Below, in pieces: positions 57,880-64,000 of a DNA stretch of 64,000 bases; positions within the stretch are counted from its first letter, which is position 1; every line of letters starts with the position of its first letter. A program made the position numbers and the translations under genes. The notes under the pieces are model-generated. The model searched no databases, was not told the DNA's origin, and saw only the letters and a program-made list of their open reading frames with translations. This stretch comes from Gammaproteobacteria bacterium (GTDB lineage: Bacteria > Pseudomonadota > Gammaproteobacteria > Natronospirales > REEB76). The DNA is taken from the NCBI GenBank assembly GCA_036383255.1, contig DASVOS010000004.1, positions 395,577-459,576 on the forward strand. Direction: 5' to 3'.

Positions 57880-58785
57880 TCAGTGGCCGCCGGCGTACTT
57901 GAGCTCGCCGGCGGTGATGGCGAGGGGCAAGCGGTTCTGGGACGGCGGCAGCGGACAGGTGGCGTAGGGGCTGAACGCGCAGGGCGGGTTGTAGGACTTG
58001 TTGAAGTCCAGCACCGTCTTGCCGCCCACCGGCGGCTTCACGTACATGAAGCGGCCCGCGCCGTAGGTCTGCCGGCCGCTGGTCTGGTCGGCGAACATCA
58101 CGAAGTAGTCCGTCTCGCCTTCCTCGATCACGGCGTCCAGCCGGTACTCCTGGCCTCCCACCTCGAACACCAGCGCGCCGGGGGAGGGCATGTCCTCCTC
58201 CATGCCGAGGATGTTGATGATGGGCACCTGCTTCATGGGCGAGTAGGGCTCGAAGCGCGCCTCGAACCGCCAGTCCTGGCTCAGCGGGAAATACTCGAGG
58301 CCCTTGAAGTGCACGCGCGCGTCCGCCTGGGTGTCACGCACGCGCACGCCGTAGCGGTCCACGCGCCTGATGGCGTAGAAGCTCATGCTGTCGCTCTCGA
58401 GCGGCGTGGGGCCGGCCGGGTCCGCGTCGGTGAGGAGCTTCAGCGTGGCCACGGGTTTGCCGCCGCTCGTCACCTTCGCGCCCTTGGCGGCGGTGAAGCT
58501 CACCTGCGCGCCGTCGAAGTCGAAGCGGCCGAGGTGGGCAGGCAGGCCCGCGAGCTGCAGCGCGTTGTCGGCGGCGCTGCCGAAGCCGTTGCCGCCGGAT
58601 TTCAGCCAGTACAGTCCCACCAGCGTGGTCCAGCCGCTGGGGCCGGCCACGCGGTCGAGGCGCCCGGCGCGCCAGTCGTCGATCTCTTTCTGATAGGCCA
58701 CGGGATCCACCTGGGGTGCGTGCCTGCCGCAGGCGGCGAGCAGGAGCGCGCAGGCGGCGGCGGTGAGCAGCGTGTTCTTGAGCAT
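57880..58785 (-). CDS. DUF1684 family lipoprotein
   Basis: A 301-residue lipoprotein. Start at 58785 (MLKNTLLTAAACALLLAACG) with a lipobox LAAC at about 16-19. DUF1684 blocks: YQKEIDDWRAGR, WTTLVGLYWLKSGGNGFGS, and the closing VLDFNKSYNPPCAFSPYATC followed by PLPPSQNRLPLAITAGE. Function of the family is not established. An outer- or inner-membrane lipoprotein position fits. Upstream gene VanY-like peptidase is 30 bases away on the same strand. Confidence 0.9.
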   Translation of the reverse strand: MLKNTLLTAAACALLLAACGRHAPQVDPVAYQKEIDDWRAGRLDRVAGPSGWTTLVGLYWLKSGGNGFGSAADNALQLAGLPAHLGRFDFDGAQVSFTAAKGAKVTSGGKPVATLKLLTDADPAGPTPLESDSMSFYAIRRVDRYGVRVRDTQADARVHFKGLEYFPLSQDWRFEARFEPYSPMKQVPIINILGMEEDMPSPGALVFEVGGQEYRLDAVIEEGETDYFVMFADQTSGRQTYGAGRFMYVKPPVGGKTVLDFNKSYNPPCAFSPYATCPLPPSQNRLPLAITAGELKYAGGH

Positions 58786-58814
58786 GCGGCAGTTTAGCAA
58801 AGACAGGAGCGGGT

Positions 58815-59363
58815 TCAGGCGTCCTGGAAGGTCCAGTGCCAAGGCTCGTAATTGATGCCGTGGGGGTTGTTCCGGGGATAAGACAATCTGAAGCCGTGTT
58901 CGCCCGCGTGCTGCACCAGCCAGGCGAAGGCGGCGGTGCTCTCGAAGCCCTGCTCCAGCGGCGGGCAGTCCGGCGCGGTGAGGTCGAGGGCGCGGCCGGT
59001 GTGGTGCTCGCTGTAGCCGGGCGCGGCATTGATCTTCAGTATCTCGGCGATGGACAGGCCGCGGTCCAGCTTGCGCTGGATCAGCGCGCACTGGTAGTCC
59101 ACGCTGCGGAACGCGGACACCACCAGGATATGGACCTCATCCCGCGCGGCGGCGGTGTGCATCGCGCGCCAGGCCGCGGCGGCGCGCGGCGTGAGTTTCT
59201 GCTCACGGCCCAGCACGTCGCTGCCGATGCTCACGAGCTCCAGCGCTTCCTCGCACAGCGGCAGGCCGCGGCTCGCGCCGTAGTCGGCGGGGATGCCGAA
59301 CTCGGCGTGGCGCGCGGCGATGGAGCGCCGGTAGTCCTGCGGCGTTGCCACGGTCACGCTCAT
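58815..59363 (-). CDS. VanY-type D-alanyl-D-alanine carboxypeptidase (M15B)
   Basis: A 182-residue zinc peptidase. Seen: SEHHTGRALDL near 120 with His and Asp zinc ligands, and the closing NYEPWHWTF with Glu and His ligands and catalysis. It lacks a clear signal peptide, unlike most VanY proteins, so it may act in the cytoplasm on recycled muropeptides, or the start is different. ATG overlaps the PEBP gene stop by 4 bases. Confidence 0.88.
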   Translation of the reverse strand: MSVTVATPQDYRRSIAARHAEFGIPADYGASRGLPLCEEALELVSIGSDVLGREQKLTPRAAAAWRAMHTAAARDEVHILVVSAFRSVDYQCALIQRKLDRGLSIAEILKINAAPGYSEHHTGRALDLTAPDCPPLEQGFESTAAFAWLVQHAGEHGFRLSYPRNNPHGINYEPWHWTFQDA

Positions 59364-59917
59364 CTCTTCTGGTAGGTGCCCACGAGCTCGGTCTCGGCCA
59401 GCACGTGGCCCTTCATGGCCGCCTCCAGCTCCGCCTTGGTGGGGCCGTGCAGGTCCGGCAGCTTGATGTCCAGCGCATACAGCTTGTGGAAGTAGCGATG
59501 CTTGCCGATGGGCGGGCAGGGACCGCCGTAGCCGGTCTTGTCCCAGTCGTTCTTGCCGTTGCGGCTGTGCTGCGGCGGGTGCTTGGAGGCGCCCTCGGCG
59601 AGGGAGGTCGCGGTGACCGGTATGTCGTACAGCACCCAGTGCACCCAGGTGCGCTGCGGCGCCGCCGGGTCCGGCGCATCCGGGTCATCCAGGATCAGCG
59701 CGTAGCTGCGGGTGCCGGCGGGCGCGCCGTTCCAGGCGAGCGGCGGCGAGATGTCGCCGCCCTGGCAGGTGAAGCGCGCATCCATGGCGCCGTTGTCTGA
59801 GAAGGCCGGCGAGGTGAGTTTGAACATGTTGGCGGCACACCCGCTGCTCAAGTACGTGCCCGCGAGGCAGGCGGCGAGTGCCAGGGAGACCGGACGGATT
59901 GGGGATACGCCGCGCAT
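59360..59917 (-). CDS. YbhB/YbcL family (PEBP-like) lipoprotein
   Basis: A 185-residue protein. Start at 59917 (MRGVSPIRPVSLALAACLAG), with a possible lipobox near LSSGC. Seen: the ligand-binding DDPDAPDP, WVHWVLYDIP and GGPCPPIGKHRYFHKLYALD, the PEBP signature. The bacterial family has unknown ligands. Together with the VanY-type peptidase and DUF1684 lipoprotein it forms a set of envelope genes on the minus strand. Confidence 0.9.
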   Translation of the reverse strand: MRGVSPIRPVSLALAACLAGTYLSSGCAANMFKLTSPAFSDNGAMDARFTCQGGDISPPLAWNGAPAGTRSYALILDDPDAPDPAAPQRTWVHWVLYDIPVTATSLAEGASKHPPQHSRNGKNDWDKTGYGGPCPPIGKHRYFHKLYALDIKLPDLHGPTKAELEAAMKGHVLAETELVGTYQKR

Positions 59918-59942
59918 GCGGACAGTATAGGCGGCGCGGGCC

Positions 59943-60518
59943 CTACTTAAGAAACACCATCTTGCGCCAGATATGTCTACCCGTGAAAGCATGCAGCACC
60001 GCGGCGCCCACGTGCAGCGCCAGGTAAGCCGGGATCCAGACGGCGGCCCCTTCCTGGTGGATCTCCTTGAGGTCGTGCAGCCAGCCCGTCGCCCGCTCGC
60101 CGGGCGTGATCAACAGGCTCATCAGGGCGCCGGAACCACCCTGCCAGGTGAAGAGCAGGATACCCAGTCCCTGCACCAGCGCATTGAGTCCGCGGTGGGT
60201 CACCGGCTCCGGCAGCTTGAAGCGGCGCAGTGCCAGCAGGTCCGCTTTTACATAGGCGAGGCGTTCGCGGGTGTAAGGCAGCCAGGCGCTGAAGCGCAGC
60301 TCGCGCGGGCCGACGAAGCCCCACAGGAGCCGCAGCGCCAGGAAGGCCGTGAACGCCAGGCCCACGTACATGTGCAGGGTGTAACCCGAGTGGTCCGGCT
60401 TGTGGTAATCCCCTGCGTCTTCGCCTATCCACCAGGCCCACACGCCGAACACCACGAGCCCCAGGTGCAGCACGCGGGTGGGGACGTCGAGTTGGACTTC
60501 ATCGGTGCGCTGTTGCAT
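59943..60518 (-). CDS. Cytochrome b561 family protein
   Basis: A 191-residue membrane protein with four helices (about 13-32, 48-68, 103-125, 148-170). Conserved haem His: H15 region LDVPTRVLHLGLV, HKPDHSGYTLHMYVGLAF, KEIHQEGAAVWIPAYLALH and HAFTGRHIWRKM at the C-terminus, the typical pattern of a di-haem cytochrome b561. It transfers electrons between quinone pool or periplasmic donors and an acceptor. A longer start at 60557 (MRYASPTRRPDK) is possible. Confidence 0.9.
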   Translation of the reverse strand: MQQRTDEVQLDVPTRVLHLGLVVFGVWAWWIGEDAGDYHKPDHSGYTLHMYVGLAFTAFLALRLLWGFVGPRELRFSAWLPYTRERLAYVKADLLALRRFKLPEPVTHRGLNALVQGLGILLFTWQGGSGALMSLLITPGERATGWLHDLKEIHQEGAAVWIPAYLALHVGAAVLHAFTGRHIWRKMVFLK

Positions 60519-60583
60519 GGCCTTGTCCGGTCTACGGGTTGGGGAAGCGTATCTCATGCGCAAGCGCCCGGACTTGATCCAGG

Positions 60584-60796
60584 TCAACTCCGCTGCGGCC
60601 GCGCGCCCAGGAGCCGCGCCGGCAGGAACAGGATGGCGCGCAGGAGCTCGAACACCGCGTCCACCGTGAGGCCGAGCAGCCGGAACGGCAGCAGGATCAG
60701 CCAGATGAAGGGGTAGAGCACCAGCGCCACGAGCGCCAGCGGCCAGCACAGCACCAGCAGGATGAGCCAGAGGATGAGGCTGTTGAAGACGCGCAT
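60584..60796 (-). CDS. Small membrane protein
   Basis: A 70-residue protein with two hydrophobic helices (about residues 5-23 and 26-45) and an amphipathic C-terminus (VFELLRAILFLPARLLG) ending in a basic tail. ATG 60796 is preferred over 60820. I do not recognise the family; it resembles small unnamed membrane proteins in xanthomonads. On the same strand as the cytochrome b561 gene, 65 bases upstream. Confidence 0.65.
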   Translation of the reverse strand: MRVFNSLILWLILLVLCWPLALVALVLYPFIWLILLPFRLLGLTVDAVFELLRAILFLPARLLGARPQRS

Positions 60797-60835
60797 CGTG
60801 GCTCCGGGTCGGGTGGCCACCAGTAGTATATAAGG

Positions 60836-61249
60836 TCAGGGTGCGCGTTCCGGCGTCTCCTGGGCGCTCACCGCCCGCCAAGTCCCGGCGTGCCTTATGA
60901 ACACGTCGGTGAAGCGGATACGGGTAGTGAAGGAGCCATCCACCGCCGCCGCCATGTTGAGGCCCGTCACCACCGCCGTATCCCCGTAGACGCGTACCTT
61001 CAGCTCGCTCAGGGTCTGCCGCATCCGCACCGGCGCGGCCGGGGCCGCCAGGGCGTCGGCCTTGCTGCGCAGCTTTCCCTGCCAGGAGACGTCGGTGAAA
61101 TCGTCCGCGAGGATGGCGTCCAGCGCCGCGTGGTCACGCGCGGCCGCCGCCGCCGCCCAGCGCTGCTCCAGGTCCAGGAGCGTCCGTGCGTCGTCGGCGT
61201 GGGCCGCGAAGGGTAGCAGCGAGAACAGCAGGAGCAAGGTCTCACGCAT
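60836..61249 (-). CDS. Exported NTF2-like (DUF4440/SnoaL) protein
   Basis: A 137-residue exported protein. Start 61249 (MRETLLLLFSLLPFAAHA) is a clean signal peptide; mature part is one NTF2-like domain: LEQRWAAAAAARDHAALDAI, FTDVSWQGKL, TAVVTGLNMAA and FTDVFIRHAGTWRAVSAQ, family hallmarks. Used in binding or isomerase roles. Divergent from uvrD across 66 bases. Confidence 0.87.
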   Translation of the reverse strand: MRETLLLLFSLLPFAAHADDARTLLDLEQRWAAAAAARDHAALDAILADDFTDVSWQGKLRSKADALAAPAAPVRMRQTLSELKVRVYGDTAVVTGLNMAAAVDGSFTTRIRFTDVFIRHAGTWRAVSAQETPERAP

Positions 61250-61315
61250 GATCCGTCTCCAGGTTTCTTGTCGGATGATGCCACGCGGCGCGGCGGTGGC
61301 GGGTAAAATGCGCGC

Positions 61316-63484
61316 ATGGACGTGACCGGCATCCTCGACAAGCTGAACCCCGCGCAGCGCGAAGCGGTGTCGGCGGAGGCCCGGCCGACCCTGGTGCTGG
61401 CCGGCGCCGGCAGCGGCAAGACCCGCGTGCTGGTGCACCGCATCGCCTGGCTCATACAGGTGGAGAACGTGTCGCCTTACGGCATCCTCGCCGTCACCTT
61501 CACCAACAAGGCCGCCGCCGAGATGCGCGGCCGGGTGGAGAAGCTCATGGGCGGCTCCGCCGGCGGCATGTGGATCGGCACCTTCCACAGCATCGCCCAC
61601 CGCCTGCTGCGCCAGCACTGGCGCGAGGCGGGACTTCCCCAGGCGTTCCAGATCCTCGACTCCGAGGACCAGCACCGCCTCATCAAGCGCCTGCTCAAGA
61701 ACCTGGATCTCGACGAATCGCGCTACCCGCCGCGCCAGGCCCAGTGGTTCATCAACTCGCGCAAGGACGACGGCCTCAGGGCCAAGAACATCCCGCCCAG
61801 CGAGGACCCGTTCACCGCCACCTTCCTCAAGGTCTACCGGGCTTACGAGGAAGCCTGCGAGCGCGGCGGCCTCGTGGACTTCGCCGAGCTCCTGCTGCGC
61901 GCCCATGAGCTCTGGCTCAAGAACCCGGAGCTGCTGGAGCACTACCGGCGCCGCTTCCGCCACATCCTGGTGGATGAGTTCCAGGACACCAACGCGATCC
62001 AGTACGCCTCGGTACGCATGCTGGCCGGGCAGACCGGCGTGCCGTTCGTGGTGGGCGACGACGACCAGTCCATCTACGCCTGGCGCGGCGCCAAGATCGA
62101 GAACATCCTGCGCTTCGAGAAGGATTTCCCCGGCACCCGCGTCATCAAGCTGGAGCAGAACTACCGCTCCACCGGCAACATCCTTAAGGCCGCCAACGCG
62201 CTCATCGGCCACAACACCACGCGCCTCGGCAAGAACCTGTGGACCGAGGGCAGCGAGGGCGCGCCCATCAAGGTCTACGCCGGCTACAACGAGCAGGACG
62301 AGGCCCAGTTCGTCATCGAGCGCATCAAGCAGTGGCAGGAAGGCGGCGGCGTGCGCCGCGACGTGGCGATCCTGTACCGCTCCAACGCCCAGTCGCGGGT
62401 GTTCGAGGAGCGGCTCATGCTGGAGGCTATCCCCTACCGGGTCTACGGCGGCCTGCGCTTCTTCGAGCGCCAGGAGATCAAGGACGCGCTCGCGTACCTG
62501 AGACTCCTGGAGAACCGCCACGACGACGCCTCTTTCGAGCGCGTCATCAACGTGCCCACCCGCGGCATCGGCGCCAAGAGCGTCGAGCTGCTGCGCGACC
62601 TCGCCCGGCGCGACGGCATCTCCCTGTGGGCGGCACTCGCCTCGGTGCTGGCGGACCCGTCCCAGCCAGGCCGCGTCACTGCCGCGCTCTCCAAGTTCGC
62701 CAAGCTCATCGACGAGATGGACCTCGCCATCCGCGGCCTGCAGCTCTTCGAGCAGGTGGACCAGATGCTGCACCAGAGCGGCCTCACCGAGCACTACCTC
62801 AAGACCGAGAAGGGCGAGCGCGGCGAGGCGCGGGTGGAGAACCTGGAGGAACTGGTCAGCGCCGCCCGCGGCTTCGTGCCGGAGGCGCTGGAAGGCATGA
62901 CCGCGCTCTCGGCGTTCCTCTCCCACGCAGCGCTGGAATCCGGCGAGGGCCAGGCCGAGGCCTGGGAGGACTGCGTGCAGCTCATGACCCTGCACTCCGC
63001 CAAGGGCCTGGAGTTCCCGCTGGTGTTCATCTGCGGCCTGGAGGACGGCCTGTTCCCCCACGAGCGCTCCGCCGACGACCTGGAGGGTCTGGAGGAGGAG
63101 CGGCGCCTCTGCTACGTGGGCATGACCCGCGCCATGCGCGAGCTATATATGACCTACGCCGAGCAGCGCCGCCTGCACGGCATGGACAACTACGGCGTGC
63201 CCTCGCGGTTCCTGCGGGAGCTGCCGCCGGAACTCGTCGAGGAGATCCGTCCGCGGGTGCAGGTGACGCGGCCCTACAGCAGCCCCGTGAGCGCGGTGGC
63301 GCGGTCCGCCGCGCCGAGCGGCCCCGGCATGCACCTGGGGCAGCGGGTGCGGCACCCGACCTTCGGTGAGGGCGTCGTGCTCGATTACGAGGGCGATGGC
63401 GCGCATGCCCGCGTGCAGGTCAATTTCAAATCTGCCGGTTCGAAATGGCTTGTGGTTGCCTACGCGAACCTAACGTCGCTTTGA
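61316..63484 (+). CDS. uvrD: DNA helicase II UvrD
   Basis: A 722-residue superfamily 1 3'-5' helicase, close in length to E. coli UvrD (720), for nucleotide excision and mismatch repair. Seen: Q motif LNPAQREAV, Walker A AGAGSGKT at 29-36, motif Ia AVTFTNKAAAEM, motif II VDEFQDTN, motif III VVGDDDQSIYAWRGA, motif IV QNYRSTGNILKAANAL, motif V TLHSAKGLEFPLVF and motif VI YVGMTRAMREL. The C-terminal UvrD interaction (tudor-like) domain LGQRVRHPTFGEGVVLDYEG is present, which identifies it as UvrD rather than Rep. Confidence 0.97.
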   Translation: MDVTGILDKLNPAQREAVSAEARPTLVLAGAGSGKTRVLVHRIAWLIQVENVSPYGILAVTFTNKAAAEMRGRVEKLMGGSAGGMWIGTFHSIAHRLLRQHWREAGLPQAFQILDSEDQHRLIKRLLKNLDLDESRYPPRQAQWFINSRKDDGLRAKNIPPSEDPFTATFLKVYRAYEEACERGGLVDFAELLLRAHELWLKNPELLEHYRRRFRHILVDEFQDTNAIQYASVRMLAGQTGVPFVVGDDDQSIYAWRGAKIENILRFEKDFPGTRVIKLEQNYRSTGNILKAANALIGHNTTRLGKNLWTEGSEGAPIKVYAGYNEQDEAQFVIERIKQWQEGGGVRRDVAILYRSNAQSRVFEERLMLEAIPYRVYGGLRFFERQEIKDALAYLRLLENRHDDASFERVINVPTRGIGAKSVELLRDLARRDGISLWAALASVLADPSQPGRVTAALSKFAKLIDEMDLAIRGLQLFEQVDQMLHQSGLTEHYLKTEKGERGEARVENLEELVSAARGFVPEALEGMTALSAFLSHAALESGEGQAEAWEDCVQLMTLHSAKGLEFPLVFICGLEDGLFPHERSADDLEGLEEERRLCYVGMTRAMRELYMTYAEQRRLHGMDNYGVPSRFLRELPPELVEEIRPRVQVTRPYSSPVSAVARSAAPSGPGMHLGQRVRHPTFGEGVVLDYEGDGAHARVQVNFKSAGSKWLVVAYANLTSL

Positions 63485-64000
63485 ACTGACAACATTCCTG
63501 TTGGAATCCGTTCCGCCGCCTCCGGCGGCAGATTGTTTTCCGTCATTCCCGCGAAAGCGGGAATCCAGTCTAAATTCGGTGCGGCCTTCGGCCGCGGCCA
63601 TTCAAGAGGGCGGGCTTCCGCCCCGCGGGCGGGTTACTTTTGGCGCGCCAAAAGTAACCAAAAGCGCTCGCCCGAAGCGCGGGGTGCCGAAGCGGCACCT
63701 GCCCTACGCTTCTCGCTCGCTGCGCAGCTTCACACACGAGGCATCCCTGCCTCGCGTGTGAAGGCGCCGCCATCCTGGCGGCGCCCTCCGGCTTGGCTTG
63801 CTCGCTGCGATGCTCGGCTCGCGCTACGGGGCAAGAGGAAGAGATGCGAGTTCTTCCCACCCCTTGGATGCCGGCGAGCACTGGAGCGAGCAAGGATGGC
63901 CGAAGGGCGCGGTCAGGGAGACCGCGCCCGCGCGAAGGGACAGGGATGTCCCGTGAGCGCGGCCCCGCAGCGAGCGAAGCGCGCAGCTTCAGCCCGCTTC
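63485..64000. repeat. Palindrome-dense repetitive region, gene-free
   Basis: 516 bases after uvrD hold no credible gene. Seen: ATTCCCGC-GAAA-GCGGGAAT within the common CGTCATTCCCGCGAAAGCG element (63541-63568), a 28-bp perfect palindrome around TTTTGGCGCGCCAAAA (63632-63659), CTTCACACACGAGGCA/TGCCTCGCGTGTGAAG (63728-63763), GGCGCCGCC/GGCGGCGCC (63763-63785), and several GCGGCC/GGCCGC types. Such mosaic sequences are widespread in beta- and gammaproteobacteria. The region continues beyond the window. Confidence 0.85.

Noticed and set aside
60836..63061. 741-codon minus frame covering uvrD and the NTF2-like gene
   Set aside because: Only its last 137 codons (from 61249) are a real gene; the rest is the antisense of uvrD.
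63501..63893. Short open frames in the terminal repeat region (PSFPRKRESS-type product)
   Set aside because: Well-known false products of CGTCATTCCCGCGAAAGCG repeats; no ribosome binding site or codon bias.
1..64000. CRISPR arrays, insertion sequences, rRNA or tRNA genes
   Set aside because: I scanned for regularly spaced repeats, transposase motifs and cloverleaf patterns and found none I could support.

Overview
The window is about 64 kb of high-GC chromosomal DNA, almost fully packed with genes on both strands. It looks like a free-living, aerobic, Gram-negative gammaproteobacterium. Reasons: UvrD reads as the enteric type along its whole length; TamA/TamB, DsbA, cytochrome c4, a TorF-type porin and a GlyGly-CTERM protein are present; and the dsbA-dsbA-cytochrome c4-engB-polA neighbourhood resembles that of pseudomonads and xanthomonads. 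A deep, poorly sampled order near Xanthomonadales, Nevskiales or Steroidobacterales would fit, but this is inference. I saw no rRNA, tRNA, CRISPR array, insertion sequence or prophage.

Layout. 1-4 kb: a PQQ-dependent dehydrogenase (5' end outside the window) whose stop overlaps the start of a TonB-dependent receptor, a probable import-plus-enzyme pair. 4-10.4 kb: two DsbA oxidoreductases, cytochrome c4, EngB, a gap holding a candidate small RNA, then PolA preceded by an overlapping LptM-like lipoprotein. 10.4-16.2 kb: small membrane or unknown proteins, a hot-dog thioesterase, a secreted DUF885 protein, a 33-residue lysine/arginine-rich peptide joined to a membrane protein, an SDR and an esterase. 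16.3-24.6 kb: a tightly overlapping run on the minus strand, NRDE protein, S9 peptidase, TamA, TamB (outer-membrane assembly). 24.6-27 kb: EamA exporter, NudC, HIT protein.

27-33 kb: two large cyclic-di-GMP proteins (MASE1-PAS-GGDEF-EAL and triple GAF-GGDEF) around a VOC protein and an AraC regulator. 33.2-39.3 kb: accessory envelope region with two small outer-membrane beta-barrels separated by fused fragments of the flanking genes, a TlpA-like thioredoxin, three paralogous secreted proteins, a second EamA exporter and a TorF porin. 39.3-42.7 kb: a GlyGly-CTERM surface protein behind a long structured leader, a small Arg-rich gene, a strong terminator, and a second structured RNA with terminator/antiterminator architecture before a membrane protein gene.

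42.7-54.5 kb: a pyrimidine-dimer glycosylase, a Tat-type HAD protein, a ParA-like ATPase, SDR plus GH15 glycosidase, a methyltransferase, a ferredoxin-flavin reductase, a DUF805 protein fused to a pilin-like segment, an epimerase-like protein and a DUF969/DUF979 membrane pair. 54.6-63.5 kb: SapC plus a sulfotransferase-like protein, LysE exporter, cytochrome c, DUF1684 lipoprotein, VanY-type peptidase, PEBP protein, cytochrome b561, an NTF2-like protein and UvrD. The last 500 bases are a gene-free, palindrome-dense repeat region. A dispersed palindromic element of about 130 bp occurs three times in full and once as a 42-bp core, always at the 3' ends of genes.
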